Source: Flavobacterium sp. CF136
GTDB taxonomy: Bacteria > Bacteroidota > Bacteroidia > Flavobacteriales > Flavobacteriaceae
Reading direction: 5' to 3'
Assembly (NCBI RefSeq): GCF_000282055.1
Contig: NZ_AKJZ01000009.1
Coordinates: forward strand, 59,318 to 123,317
DNA length: 64,000 bases
The notes beneath the pieces were generated by a model. That model made no database searches, had not been told where the DNA came from, and saw only the letters and a list, made by a program, of their open reading frames with translations. Positions 37,630 to 46,429 of this stretch are shown piece after piece. A program made the translations under genes and the position numbers. The number at the start of each line of letters is the position of its first letter. The first letter of the stretch is position 1.

Positions 37630-38166
37630 TTAGAAATCTATTTTGATAACTTGTCCAAAATCTGCTTTATTCTGAAAAGCATCTTTTAATGGCAATGAAG
37701 TATGATGGCATAAAAAACTTCTGATGATACCGGCATGAGTAATGATAATGATTGGTTTGTCTGTTTTTTTTGAAATTTGTTCGGATAAAAAAGTACCTGT
37801 CCTTTTATGCAATTCAACAAAAGATTCTCCGTTGAAAGCACAAATATTTACAAAATCTTCCATCCATGGATTGAGTTGTTGAGGCGGAATATCATTCCAG
37901 TTTTTCATTTCCCAATCACCAAAATTCATTTCCATTAATCTTTCGTCTTCCTGATAAGAAATGATTTTAATTTTATTTTGAATATATTTTGCTAAAATAA
38001 CACAACGCTGTAACGGACTTGAAAAAATAATAGCTTCTGAAGGTAACTGCGAAATAATATTCTCAAAAATAAGTTCAAAAGGTTCAGCCAGTCCAACATC
38101 AGATTGCCCGTAACAAATACCTTTTTCGCAGACTGTTTCGGTATGGCGTACTAAATAAATTTCCAT
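37630..38166 (-). CDS. cobC: Histidine phosphatase, alpha-ribazole phosphatase CobC-like
   Basis: This 178-residue histidine phosphatase begins MEIYLVRHTET, with the catalytic RHT motif. The frame extends upstream to 38226, but the ATG at 38166 gives the correct N-terminus. SSPLQRCV and ITHAGIIR supply the other phosphate-binding residues. It sits 16 bases overlapped with cobS, in the cob cluster, so it most likely dephosphorylates alpha-ribazole phosphate or adenosylcobalamin phosphate in the nucleotide-loop pathway. Confidence 0.87.
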   Translation of the reverse strand: MEIYLVRHTETVCEKGICYGQSDVGLAEPFELIFENIISQLPSEAIIFSSPLQRCVILAKYIQNKIKIISYQEDERLMEMNFGDWEMKNWNDIPPQQLNPWMEDFVNICAFNGESFVELHKRTGTFLSEQISKKTDKPIIIITHAGIIRSFLCHHTSLPLKDAFQNKADFGQVIKIDF

Positions 38167-38948
38167 ATAAAAAGAATGCTTAAATAATAAACAACTTCGC
38201 AGAGTTGTTGTGTTGCACCTAAACAATCTCCGGTATATCCATCAATCCATTTTTGAAAATAACGGGCTAAAAAATATCTTGTTATGAAAACCGGAATTAA
38301 AGCCAAAAGAAATTGATATTTAAAATAGGAGAGTGCCAGCAAAGGAATTAATCCAAAGAAAAAAGCGCCAAAAACTTCTTTCCATGTGTTGCTTTTAGCA
38401 ATAGGCTTGCTTTTGCTGGTTGCATTATCCCGTGAATATTCATATGTAAAAATAATTGAAATTGCTGCTAAACGACTCAAAGCATGAGCTGAAATAAACA
38501 ACAGGAAAATTTGAAAAACAATAATTGAATCATTAATTTGAAAAAGCAAAACAGACTCTGAAAGCAATTTAAATTTCAGTAAAAAAAGCAATACCAAACC
38601 AATCGCTCCGTAAGCGCCAATAGCACTGTCTTTCATGATCATCAGGATTTTTTCTTTTGTCCAGCCTCCGCCAAAGCCATCGCAGACATCTGCAAAACCA
38701 TCTTCATGAAAAGCTCCCGTTGTTAAGACTGAAGCAATGATTGCGAGAATTACGGCACTTTCTGTTGATAGAAAAAGTAAAGAAACATAAAAAACTAAAA
38801 AGGAAATACTGCCAACAATCCATCCAATCAATGGGAAATAGCGTGTTGCTTTATTCAAATAATCCGGATTATGATCTATGTTTTTTGGACATGGAATTCG
38901 GGTGTAAAACATTAAGGATGTAAAGAAAATATGGAGTTCTTTTTTCAT
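38151..38948 (-). CDS. cobS: Adenosylcobinamide-GDP ribazoletransferase CobS
   Basis: This 265-residue polytopic membrane enzyme joins alpha-ribazole (or its phosphate) to adenosylcobinamide-GDP, the last major step of cobalamin assembly. Signature segments are FYTRIPCP, the metal-binding HEDGFADVCDGFGGGW (about 80-95), MKDSAIGAYGA and DCLGATQQLCE. Six to seven membrane helices are predicted by eye. It overlaps the CobC-like gene by 16 bases. Confidence 0.93.
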   Translation of the reverse strand: MKKELHIFFTSLMFYTRIPCPKNIDHNPDYLNKATRYFPLIGWIVGSISFLVFYVSLLFLSTESAVILAIIASVLTTGAFHEDGFADVCDGFGGGWTKEKILMIMKDSAIGAYGAIGLVLLFLLKFKLLSESVLLFQINDSIIVFQIFLLFISAHALSRLAAISIIFTYEYSRDNATSKSKPIAKSNTWKEVFGAFFFGLIPLLALSYFKYQFLLALIPVFITRYFLARYFQKWIDGYTGDCLGATQQLCEVVYYLSILFIWKFI

Positions 38949-39004
38949 TTAAAAAGGAAATTTTATAAAATTTAAAATTGATTTTTGAAATTGGAATTGT
39001 TTTT

Positions 39005-40684
39005 TTACTTTTTGCTAACCCCGGCATTTTCAAAAGTAGCCATTTCACTCAGAAAAGCTTCAGCTGATTTTAGCACAGGAAAAGCAATTGCACATCCGGT
39101 ACCTTCACCAAGACGCAAATCTAAATTTAAAATTGGTTTTGCATTCAAATAATTTAATAGTTTTTGATGTGCCTGTTCAGCAGAAACATGACAGAAAACA
39201 GTATTTTTAATAATGTCAGGGTTTATTTTTGAAGCAATTAAGAAGGCAGTGCTACAAATAAAACCATCAACTAAAATCAGCATTTTATGATCGTAAGCTG
39301 TTAGCATTCCGCTTGCCATTTGTAGAATTTCAAAACCCCCAAAATAAGACAATTGTTGCATTAATTCGGCTTGACCGGAATAATTATCAATTGCTTTTTT
39401 TAGTAAATTTTGTTTTTGAATTAGTTTCTCATCTTCAACACCAGTTCCTTTTCCAACGCATTCTTCAATTGGAATACCGGTTAAAATACTCATTAATACA
39501 GAAGCTGTTGAGGTATTTCCGATTCCCATTTCGCCAAAACCTATACAATTACAATCTGTATTGGCAATATTTGTTATGATAGATTTTCCTTTTTCAAAAC
39601 ACAATTGTAATTCTGTTTCACTCATTGCAGGAGCATGTAGAAAAGACTGGGTTCCTTTAGCAATTTTGGCATTAATTAATTTTGCATTGGTTGGAAAATC
39701 ATAATTCACTCCGGAATCAACAATAGATAACCGGATATTGTTTTGTTTGCAAAAAACATTTATTGCAGCCCCGCCTTCCAGGAAATTAGTAACCATTTGT
39801 CTGGTAACATCTTGTGGATAAGCACTCACGCCATGATTTGCGATTCCGTGATCTGCCGCAAAAACAACAATATTCGGATTTTTTATTTTTGGATTTAAAG
39901 TTTCAAAAACACTTCCCATCTGAAAAGCTAAAGTTTCCAAAACGCCTAATGCGCCAATTGGTTTAGTTTTAGAATCTATTTTGTCCTGTAACAGCTGATT
40001 GAAATTTATTTTGTTTTGAGGTTGAGTTTCAAAGTTTATTTGAATATCCCGAATCTCGCTTTTAACTATATTTTTAATTTCGATACAATCCGGAGATTCA
40101 GATTTTTGTTTCCAGTTTAATTGCTGAAGCATCGGCTGATTATCATAATTGGTAGCTGGTTTTCCGATACAGAAATAACCCAAAGGTTCAATGTTTTCAG
40201 GTAAATCAAGTATTTTTTTAAACTGGTAATAATTCAAAATCGAAACCCATCCCATCCCATATCCTTGCTCGGTAAGCGAGAGCCAGATGTTTTGCGCTGC
40301 ACAGACAGAACTAAACTTCACCGCTTCATTACTGCCAACAGTTCCAATCGTAAATTGATTCAGAACCGATCGGTCATAGGCAATAATAAGTCCAATTGGA
40401 GCTTCTTCAATCGCCTCTAGTTTTAATGATTCATAATGCTCTTTTTGTTCGGGATTATCTGTCAGTAATGCTGCTTTTTCATTATAATCTAAAAACAGAT
40501 TTTTAATGGCACTTTTAACTTCTTCCGATTTAATAATATAATATTTTGTAGCATCTGTCAGCCCAACAGAGGGTGCCCAGTGTCCGGCCTGCAAAGCTTT
40601 ACGGATCACTTCATCCGGTACTTCATCACTTGTAAAATGTCGGGTGTCACGGCGTGATTTTAAAATATCATCTAAATAGCTCAT
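39005..40684 (-). CDS. cobT: BluB-CobT fusion: DMB synthase and DMB phosphoribosyltransferase
   Basis: This 559-residue bifunctional protein fuses two enzymes. Residues about 1-195 are BluB (nitroreductase fold: SRRDTRHFTSDEVP, HWAPSVGLTDATKYYII, GMGWVSIL), which turns FMNH2 into 5,6-dimethylbenzimidazole. Residues about 228-559 are CobT (KTKPIGALGVLE, VFAADHGIANHGVSAYPQ, GFGEMGIGNTSTASVL, LRLGEGTGCAIAFP), which attaches phosphoribose to that base. A linker of about 30 residues joins them. The fusion couples production of the lower ligand to its activation. Confidence 0.9.
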   Translation of the reverse strand: MSYLDDILKSRRDTRHFTSDEVPDEVIRKALQAGHWAPSVGLTDATKYYIIKSEEVKSAIKNLFLDYNEKAALLTDNPEQKEHYESLKLEAIEEAPIGLIIAYDRSVLNQFTIGTVGSNEAVKFSSVCAAQNIWLSLTEQGYGMGWVSILNYYQFKKILDLPENIEPLGYFCIGKPATNYDNQPMLQQLNWKQKSESPDCIEIKNIVKSEIRDIQINFETQPQNKINFNQLLQDKIDSKTKPIGALGVLETLAFQMGSVFETLNPKIKNPNIVVFAADHGIANHGVSAYPQDVTRQMVTNFLEGGAAINVFCKQNNIRLSIVDSGVNYDFPTNAKLINAKIAKGTQSFLHAPAMSETELQLCFEKGKSIITNIANTDCNCIGFGEMGIGNTSTASVLMSILTGIPIEECVGKGTGVEDEKLIQKQNLLKKAIDNYSGQAELMQQLSYFGGFEILQMASGMLTAYDHKMLILVDGFICSTAFLIASKINPDIIKNTVFCHVSAEQAHQKLLNYLNAKPILNLDLRLGEGTGCAIAFPVLKSAEAFLSEMATFENAGVSKK

Positions 40685-40847
40685 AATTTGTAAATTTCAA
40701 TGTCAATTGCAAAAATCAATTACAATTTCAATGTTGAATCTAATGTAAAGATACTACGCCAATATTGAAATTTGGAATTTAAGGATTTAGATTTTTTTAC
40801 TGATTTTTTGACATTGATATTGCAATTGAGTTTTGTCATTGCAATTG

Positions 40848-41357
40848 TCAACCTTTTATTTTGACAGGAATACCGGAAACCATCAAAACTACTTCATCTG
40901 CTTTTGAAGCCAGAAACTGATTCATCCAGCCTTGCAGCTCAGTAAATTTTCTGCCAATATGGGTTTCGGCATGAACACCCATTCCAATTTCATTGGTAAC
41001 AATTATTAAAGTTGTATCGGGTTGGCTTGCCATTTTTTCAAATTCAGCTTTTGCTTCTTCCAAAGATAATGAAACATCATTTTTATGATCAACAAAAAAG
41101 TTTGTCAGCCAAAGCGTAACACAATCAATTAAAGCTGTTTTTCCGGTAAAATCAATTTCACTCAGATTTTTTTCTTTTTCAATATTGGTCCAGCGTTCAT
41201 CGCGTTCCTCTTGATGTCTATCGATTCTTTTCTGGAAATCATCATCCCATTTTCTGGCCGTTGCCACATATATTGGAGTGTTGGAAAGTTGTAAAGCCAG
41301 GTTCTGAGCATAACTGCTTTTTCCGGATCGTTCGCCGCCGGTAATTAAATAAATCAT
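40848..41357 (-). CDS. cobU: Adenosylcobinamide kinase/guanylyltransferase CobU
   Basis: This 169-residue bifunctional enzyme phosphorylates adenosylcobinamide and adds GMP. It shows the P-loop GGERSGKSS (about 7-15), the segment KRIDRHQEERDERW containing the guanylyl-acceptor His, and VTNEIGMGVHAE. It is first of the minus-strand cob genes. The following intergenic 40685-40847 is built of short CAATTGCAAT-type repeats with no feature recognised. Confidence 0.93.
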   Translation of the reverse strand: MIYLITGGERSGKSSYAQNLALQLSNTPIYVATARKWDDDFQKRIDRHQEERDERWTNIEKEKNLSEIDFTGKTALIDCVTLWLTNFFVDHKNDVSLSLEEAKAEFEKMASQPDTTLIIVTNEIGMGVHAETHIGRKFTELQGWMNQFLASKADEVVLMVSGIPVKIKG

Positions 41358-41385
41358 TGTTTTTAATTATAAATTATGAATATTT

Positions 41386-41475
41386 GGGCGTTCCCTTCGG
41401 TCGGGCTATCCACTTTATCTTTTATTTTTTAAAGAAAAAATAAAAGGATGCCGTTGCTATCCCTAACGCAGAAGA
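41386..41475. repeat. Dispersed intergenic repeat, copy 2
   Basis: The sequence GGGCGTTCCCTTCGGTCGGG leads into a strong hairpin (ATCTTTTATTTTTT with AAAAAATAAAAGGAT) and ends ATCCCTAACGCA. It shares its order of motifs with 16440-16525 and looks like a scattered repeat family. Confidence 0.55.
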
Positions 41476-41513
41476 CCAATTGTGTTTTAATTTTACGAAT
41501 TAACAATTTATAA

Positions 41514-41876
41514 TTAATATGGGCAATGTCTGCATTCATTTCCACAGCAGCTGCCTCTTTTTAAATGAAACCAGGATTTAAAAACATAATTACCATTTTC
41601 AATGTAATAATCAATGTCTTCAATTAACTTTTCGGTTTTGGGTAAAGATATTGCTTTATTTTTTAAAGCTTTTTTAGGAGTGATAGTTTCTATATAAGCA
41701 TCAATTTTGTCCATACATGCTTCTTTAAAGCAAACAGGACAAAGGCAATCCGGTCCTTCTGAAAGATTAAATATAGGAGGGAAGTCATTGCACCAACATT
41801 TATTTTCAGCAGAAACATCTCCGCAACTAAAAGAAGATTGACAACCTGAACAAACTTTTATTTTTATGGGACTCAT
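41514..41876 (-). CDS. Cysteine-rich CWC and DUF5522 fusion protein
   Basis: This 120-residue protein has an N-terminal cysteine-rich CWC domain (CSGCQSSFSCG, CWC, CLCPVCFKEAC, about 8-60). A C-terminal DUF5522-like segment (DIDYYIENGNYVFKSWF, HLKRGSCCGNECRHCPY) ends the protein. The many cysteines suggest metal binding. The two domains are separate proteins in many bacteria. Function is unknown. Confidence 0.8.
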   Translation of the reverse strand: MSPIKIKVCSGCQSSFSCGDVSAENKCWCNDFPPIFNLSEGPDCLCPVCFKEACMDKIDAYIETITPKKALKNKAISLPKTEKLIEDIDYYIENGNYVFKSWFHLKRGSCCGNECRHCPY

Positions 41877-42049
41877 AATTTAAAAATAGTATTTGTTTAA
41901 TTTTGTAAGAATAAAGGTAAATAAAAAAAATAGAAATTGCGTTATCTTTGCCCTTATTGAAAGATGCAAAGTTTGATTACGCAATGATTCAAAAACAGAT
42001 TCAGTAAAACAATAACAATGCCATTTCCCTGAAATTATATAACCTGCAT

Positions 42050-43192
42050 ATGAAACATTTATTTTCTCAAATTATTTTTATTTTATCTTTTTTTCTTCTC
42101 ATTGGATGCAAAAAAAATGAAACAACAGAGATTGCTAAAACTGAAATTCCCCAAAACAGTATTGAGTATGCTTCCGGACTTTCTATTGTAAAACACGAAG
42201 GATATTCGGTAGTAATGGTTACAAATCCGTGGCCAAACGCCAATAAAAAATTTACATATGTTTTAAAAGAAAAAGATGCCAAAGTTCCGGATAGCTTGCA
42301 AAAATACAGTACAATAAAAGTTCCTTTGGAGTCTGTTGTAGTTACCTCAACCACAAATATACCTTTTCTCGAAATGCTGGATGTTGAAAGTAAATTAACA
42401 GGTTTTCCGCATACCGATTATGTGTCTTCTGAAAAAACCAGAAAATTGATTGATCAGGGAGTTGTTAAAAATGTTGGTCAAAACGAAAAATTAAATATGG
42501 AACAACTTATCGAATTATCGCCGGACCTGATTGTTACTTTTGGTGTAGACAATAACAATCCGATGTTGGATAATTTGAAAAAAAGCGGTCTGAATGTTTT
42601 TATTCAGGCGGACTGGATGGAACAATCCCCATTAGGAAAGGCTGAATGGATTAAGCTTTACGGGGCTTTATTTGGTAAAGAAGATAAAGCCAAGGAGTTG
42701 TTTGATAAAATTGTTTTGAGTTATGAACAAACTAAGAAACTGGTTTCTACAAAACAAGCGACTTCAACTGTCTTATACGGTTCTATGTATGAAGATGTAT
42801 GGTATGTTGCAAAAGGAAATAGCTGGGTAGCCCAATTTATGAAAGATGCTCAGGCTAATTATTTATGGGCAAATTTAAAAGGAACCGGAAGTGAAGGTTT
42901 GTCATTCGAAAAAGTTCTGGACAAAGCGAAGTCTGCTAATTTCTGGATTGCTACGGGTTCTGTAAAAACGCTGAATGAATTTGCAAAAATGAATCCGCAT
43001 TACAGCGAGTTTGATGCATTTAAGAATAAAACAATTTATACTTTTGAGGGTAAATTAGGCGCTACTGGCGGAACAATTTATTATGAATTATCACCAAGTC
43101 GTCCGGATTTGGTCCTAAAAGATTATATCAAGATTTTTCACCCGGATTTATTGCCGGGTTACGAATTTACTTTTGCCACTAAACTGAACTAA
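42050..43192 (+). CDS. btuF: Cobalamin ABC transporter substrate-binding lipoprotein
   Basis: This 380-residue lipoprotein has lipobox LIGC and a periplasmic-binding fold of the BtuF/FecB class (ALE...GFPHTDY, LSPDLIVTFG). It is followed with 1-base spacing by the BtuC-like permease. Substrate is inferred from location in the B12 island; a siderophore or heme cannot be excluded by sequence alone. It has a TATCTTTG -7-like element at 41943-41950, but no good -33 or riboswitch. The 41877-42049 leader shows no B12 box. Confidence 0.85.
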   Translation: MKHLFSQIIFILSFFLLIGCKKNETTEIAKTEIPQNSIEYASGLSIVKHEGYSVVMVTNPWPNANKKFTYVLKEKDAKVPDSLQKYSTIKVPLESVVVTSTTNIPFLEMLDVESKLTGFPHTDYVSSEKTRKLIDQGVVKNVGQNEKLNMEQLIELSPDLIVTFGVDNNNPMLDNLKKSGLNVFIQADWMEQSPLGKAEWIKLYGALFGKEDKAKELFDKIVLSYEQTKKLVSTKQATSTVLYGSMYEDVWYVAKGNSWVAQFMKDAQANYLWANLKGTGSEGLSFEKVLDKAKSANFWIATGSVKTLNEFAKMNPHYSEFDAFKNKTIYTFEGKLGATGGTIYYELSPSRPDLVLKDYIKIFHPDLLPGYEFTFATKLN

Positions 43193-43193
43193 A

Positions 43194-44222
43194 TTGACAA
43201 ATAAAAAACGAAACACACTATTATTCCTTTTACTTGGCTTAGGCCTGGTTTTGATGTTTTTTGCAAGTATTAGTTTAGGTTCAGTTGCGATTCCATTCAA
43301 AGAAGTTTATACCAGTTTAACAGGTGGTCAGGCAAGTAAATCGACATGGGAATATATTATCATAAATTATCGATTACCAAAAGCAATTACAGCCGTTTTG
43401 GTAGGAACGGGATTGTCAATTAGCGGATTACTGATGCAGACTTTATTTAGGAATCCACTCGCCGGACCTTATGTTTTGGGATTAAGTTCAGGTGCAAGTT
43501 TAGGAGTGGCATTTGTAATTTTAGGAGCCGGTTTTTTGCCTTCTTTTTTAAGAACGATTGCATTATCATCATACGGAATCGTTTTGGCTTCAACTTTAGG
43601 TAGTACGTTGGTTTTATTATTGGTCTTATTGGTTTCTCAAAAATTACGGGATACCATGGCCATTCTGATTGTCGGATTGATGTTCGGAAGTTTTACTACA
43701 GCAATTGTTAGTGTTTTAACCTATTTTAGTACGGCAGAACAACTTCAGAAGTTTACTTTTTGGTCGTTGGGAAGTCTTGGTAACCTTTCATGGAATTCAA
43801 TTTCTGTTTTATTAGTTTGTGTCTGTTTTGGTCTGCTTTTAAGTGCCAGTAGTATAAAACCTTTAAATGCATTGCTTTTAGGCGAAAATTATGCAAAAAG
43901 TATGGGGCTGAATTTCAAAAGAGCCAGATTGATTATCATATTTGCAACAAGTATATTAGCAGGAAGTATCACTGCTTTTGCAGGTCCGATAGCTTTTGTA
44001 GGATTGGCAGTTCCGCATATTGCAAAGCTTACTTTTCATACCAGCAATCATACGATTTTGTTTTGGAGTACTTTATTTTTTGGGGCCATTATTATGTTGT
44101 TTTGCGATATAGTTTCCGAAATGCCGGGATTCGATGTTACACTTCCAATAAATGCTATTACCTCGATTATTGGGGCACCTGTGGTAATTTGGTTATTAGT
44201 ACGAAAAAGAAATTTTACGTAA
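43194..44222 (+). CDS. btuC: Cobalamin ABC transporter permease
   Basis: This 342-residue permease of the FecCD/BtuC family has about ten membrane helices. Typical segments are YRLPKAITAVLVGTGLSISG, GPYVLGLSSGASLG, and AGPIAFVGLAVPHI with the conserved cytoplasmic loop. The start codon is TTG, 1 base after the btuF stop; no suitable ATG exists earlier. It forms the importer with BtuF and BtuD. Confidence 0.88.
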   Translation: MTNKKRNTLLFLLLGLGLVLMFFASISLGSVAIPFKEVYTSLTGGQASKSTWEYIIINYRLPKAITAVLVGTGLSISGLLMQTLFRNPLAGPYVLGLSSGASLGVAFVILGAGFLPSFLRTIALSSYGIVLASTLGSTLVLLLVLLVSQKLRDTMAILIVGLMFGSFTTAIVSVLTYFSTAEQLQKFTFWSLGSLGNLSWNSISVLLVCVCFGLLLSASSIKPLNALLLGENYAKSMGLNFKRARLIIIFATSILAGSITAFAGPIAFVGLAVPHIAKLTFHTSNHTILFWSTLFFGAIIMLFCDIVSEMPGFDVTLPINAITSIIGAPVVIWLLVRKRNFT

Positions 44223-44344
44223 ATTGTTTTTTATCACAGATTAATGAATCAAAATGATTTTTAAATATTGAAAAATAATATGTATCATCAGTGGCGAAAA
44301 AAATCTATGTTTCTATGTGTTAGAAAAAAAAGCATCAAAATAAA

Positions 44345-45121
44345 ATGAAAAAGATCCTAACAACTTCAAATTTAAGTATTGGCTACAAGTCCGGGAAAAC
44401 AACTGTGACTATTGCCGAACACCTGAATTTGAATCTAACATCAGGGAAACTAATTTCTTTGATAGGAGCAAACGGAATTGGGAAATCGACTTTATTGAGA
44501 ACCATTACCGGAATTCAGCAGCCATTATCAGGAACTGTTTTTCTGAATGATAAAAATATAAATACCTACAAACCTTTAGATTTAGCTCAAAATTTAAGTT
44601 TGGTTTTGACCGAAAAGCTGCCATCAAGTAATCTTTCTGTTTTTGAGTTGGTTGCTTTGGGTCGTCAGCCATATACTAATTGGATCGGTACTTTAACTCC
44701 GGAAGATATCATAAAAGTAAATGAAGCTTTGGCACTAACTCAAATTAGTCATTTAGCCCAAAAAAGGCATTTCGAAATAAGCGACGGACAATTACAAAAA
44801 GTTTTAATTGCCCGTGCACTGGCACAAGATACTCCATTAATTATCCTTGATGAACCCACAACGCATCTTGATTTATTGCATAAAGTTTCACTTTTTAAAT
44901 TGCTGAAAAAGCTAACGCAGGAAACTCAAAAAAGCATATTATTTTCAACTCACGATATTGATCTGGCGATACAATTGAGTGATGAAATGATTATTATGAC
45001 GCCAGATTTAGTTGTTCAGGACGAGCCTTGTAATTTAATTTCGAAAGGAAGTTTTAGCACTTTGTTCAAAGATGAGCATATTATTTTTGATGTAGAAAAA
45101 GGGAAGTTTATTGTGACTTAG
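44345..45121 (+). CDS. btuD: Cobalamin ABC transporter ATP-binding protein
   Basis: This 258-residue ATPase shows Walker A GANGIGKST, Walker B LIILDEPTTHLD, and the signature ISDGQLQK, a variant of LSGGQ. It completes the BtuFCD importer. The 122-base gap from btuC is AT-rich, with no clear promoter. Its last 14 bases overlap the 3' end of a convergent membrane-protein gene. Confidence 0.88.
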   Translation: MKKILTTSNLSIGYKSGKTTVTIAEHLNLNLTSGKLISLIGANGIGKSTLLRTITGIQQPLSGTVFLNDKNINTYKPLDLAQNLSLVLTEKLPSSNLSVFELVALGRQPYTNWIGTLTPEDIIKVNEALALTQISHLAQKRHFEISDGQLQKVLIARALAQDTPLIILDEPTTHLDLLHKVSLFKLLKKLTQETQKSILFSTHDIDLAIQLSDEMIIMTPDLVVQDEPCNLISKGSFSTLFKDEHIIFDVEKGKFIVT

Positions 45122-45923
45122 TGATTATTTCATTACGTACTCTATAAACATGAAGTAAGTTTTCTAACTCTTCAAATTTGACGGTTAACTCACCAATATC
45201 AACCATTTCATTATTAAAGGCGAGATAATTTATGGAATTTTTTCCATTTGTTTTTGTAAATACTTTATCATTATGTATGTTTTCCCATGAGACAAGTTTT
45301 TTATTTTTTAATTTTATTCCTTTATCATTAATTATGATTTGAGGTTCATTATCTCTTAGTTTTTTAATTTGTTCATAGGTAAGATATAATCCAATTGCGA
45401 TAAGAAATGAAACAAAATAATTTTCTTCCCAAAGAAAATAGATTCCAATAGAAATCATTCCCAATCTTATAATTAATAGAAATACTAAAGCAGTTTTTGA
45501 ATAAAATATTAATGTTTCTTTAGGTACACTTAAATTGTCTTTGTGAACATCTTTTTCAAGAAATTTTTTCTCTAATGCTTTCAGCTTTATTTTTTGCTCT
45601 GGACTTTTAAATTCAGTTTTTTCGAACCAGCTGCCACTTTCCCAGATTAATTTTTCTTCGACTGCTTTTCGTTGCAATTCATGAATGTTTCTTACATTTT
45701 CATACGCCCAGATTTTCCAATCATTAACAAAATAACTCCATGTTAACCATGCTAATAAGATTCCTGCAATCAAGTTTAAAAGGAGAATCCATTCTCCAAT
45801 AGATTGATTTTCTTTAAATAATAATCCTAATCCAATAAAGCCAACGATGATTGAAATCGGCAAATAGATAAGTTTTATTCTTCCTTTTTTTAGAGCTTCA
45901 TTTACAGTAATTTCTTCTCTCAT
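45108..45923 (-). CDS. Membrane protein of unknown function
   Basis: This 271-residue protein has two N-terminal membrane helices (about 17-35 and 42-62) and a second pair in the middle (about 145-165 and 168-185). A soluble C-terminal domain (about 190-265) contains IIINDKGIKLKNKKLVSWEN, which resembles a PH-like or YcxB-like fold. Function is unknown. It starts 4 bases after trmL and probably shares its transcript. Confidence 0.65.
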   Translation of the reverse strand: MREEITVNEALKKGRIKLIYLPISIIVGFIGLGLLFKENQSIGEWILLLNLIAGILLAWLTWSYFVNDWKIWAYENVRNIHELQRKAVEEKLIWESGSWFEKTEFKSPEQKIKLKALEKKFLEKDVHKDNLSVPKETLIFYSKTALVFLLIIRLGMISIGIYFLWEENYFVSFLIAIGLYLTYEQIKKLRDNEPQIIINDKGIKLKNKKLVSWENIHNDKVFTKTNGKNSINYLAFNNEMVDIGELTVKFEELENLLHVYRVRNEIITKSQ

Positions 45924-45927
45924 GTTG

Positions 45928-46380
45928 TTATTTTAAACCAATTTGTCTTTTAGCTTCGCCAACTACAAAAGCAACAGAATTCGCGATATTAAAACTTCTG
46001 ATTAATTTCGACATCGGAATCGTTAAATGATTTTCAAAACGAGCAAGGACTTCTTTGCTTAAGCCTACACTTTCTTTTCCGAAAACTAACCAGTCACCAT
46101 CCTGAAAATCCGTTTCTAAATATGATTTTTCGGTATGTGAACTCATCAAAAATACTCGCGATTGATCCGGAATTTGTTTTATCCATTCTTCTATATTTTG
46201 ATATTCGGTCACATCAAGATGTACCCAGTAATCCAAACCCGAACGTTTCAGGTTTTTATCATTAATCACAAATCCAAACGGATGAATTAAATGTAATCGG
46301 CTTTCTGTACCCACACATAAGCGTCCAATATTTCCGGTATTATTTGGTATTTCCGGTTCTACAAGAACAACGTTTAGCAT
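45928..46380 (-). CDS. trmL: tRNA (cytidine(34)-2'-O)-methyltransferase TrmL
   Basis: This 150-residue SPOUT methyltransferase methylates the wobble ribose of certain leucine tRNAs. It shows the typical short length and motifs VLVEPEIPNNTGNIGRLC, FGKESVGLS and SFNIANSVAF, the knotted AdoMet site. It is in line with the downstream membrane-protein gene. Confidence 0.92.
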   Translation of the reverse strand: MLNVVLVEPEIPNNTGNIGRLCVGTESRLHLIHPFGFVINDKNLKRSGLDYWVHLDVTEYQNIEEWIKQIPDQSRVFLMSSHTEKSYLETDFQDGDWLVFGKESVGLSKEVLARFENHLTIPMSKLIRSFNIANSVAFVVGEAKRQIGLK

Positions 46381-46429
46381 TATTTTTTAAAATTAAAAGA
46401 TTAAAAGACTTAGGGAAATGATCTAATTA

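Noticed and set aside
41877..42049. Second cobalamin riboswitch before btuF
   Set aside because: No B12 box or GCTGTACCCGCAACTG-type core is present in the leader; only a -7-like TATCTTTG is seen.
44223..44344. Dispersed repeat shared with 11700-11760 (CACAGATTAA-type)
   Set aside because: The shared segments are short and AT-rich; similarity is too weak to call from two stretches.
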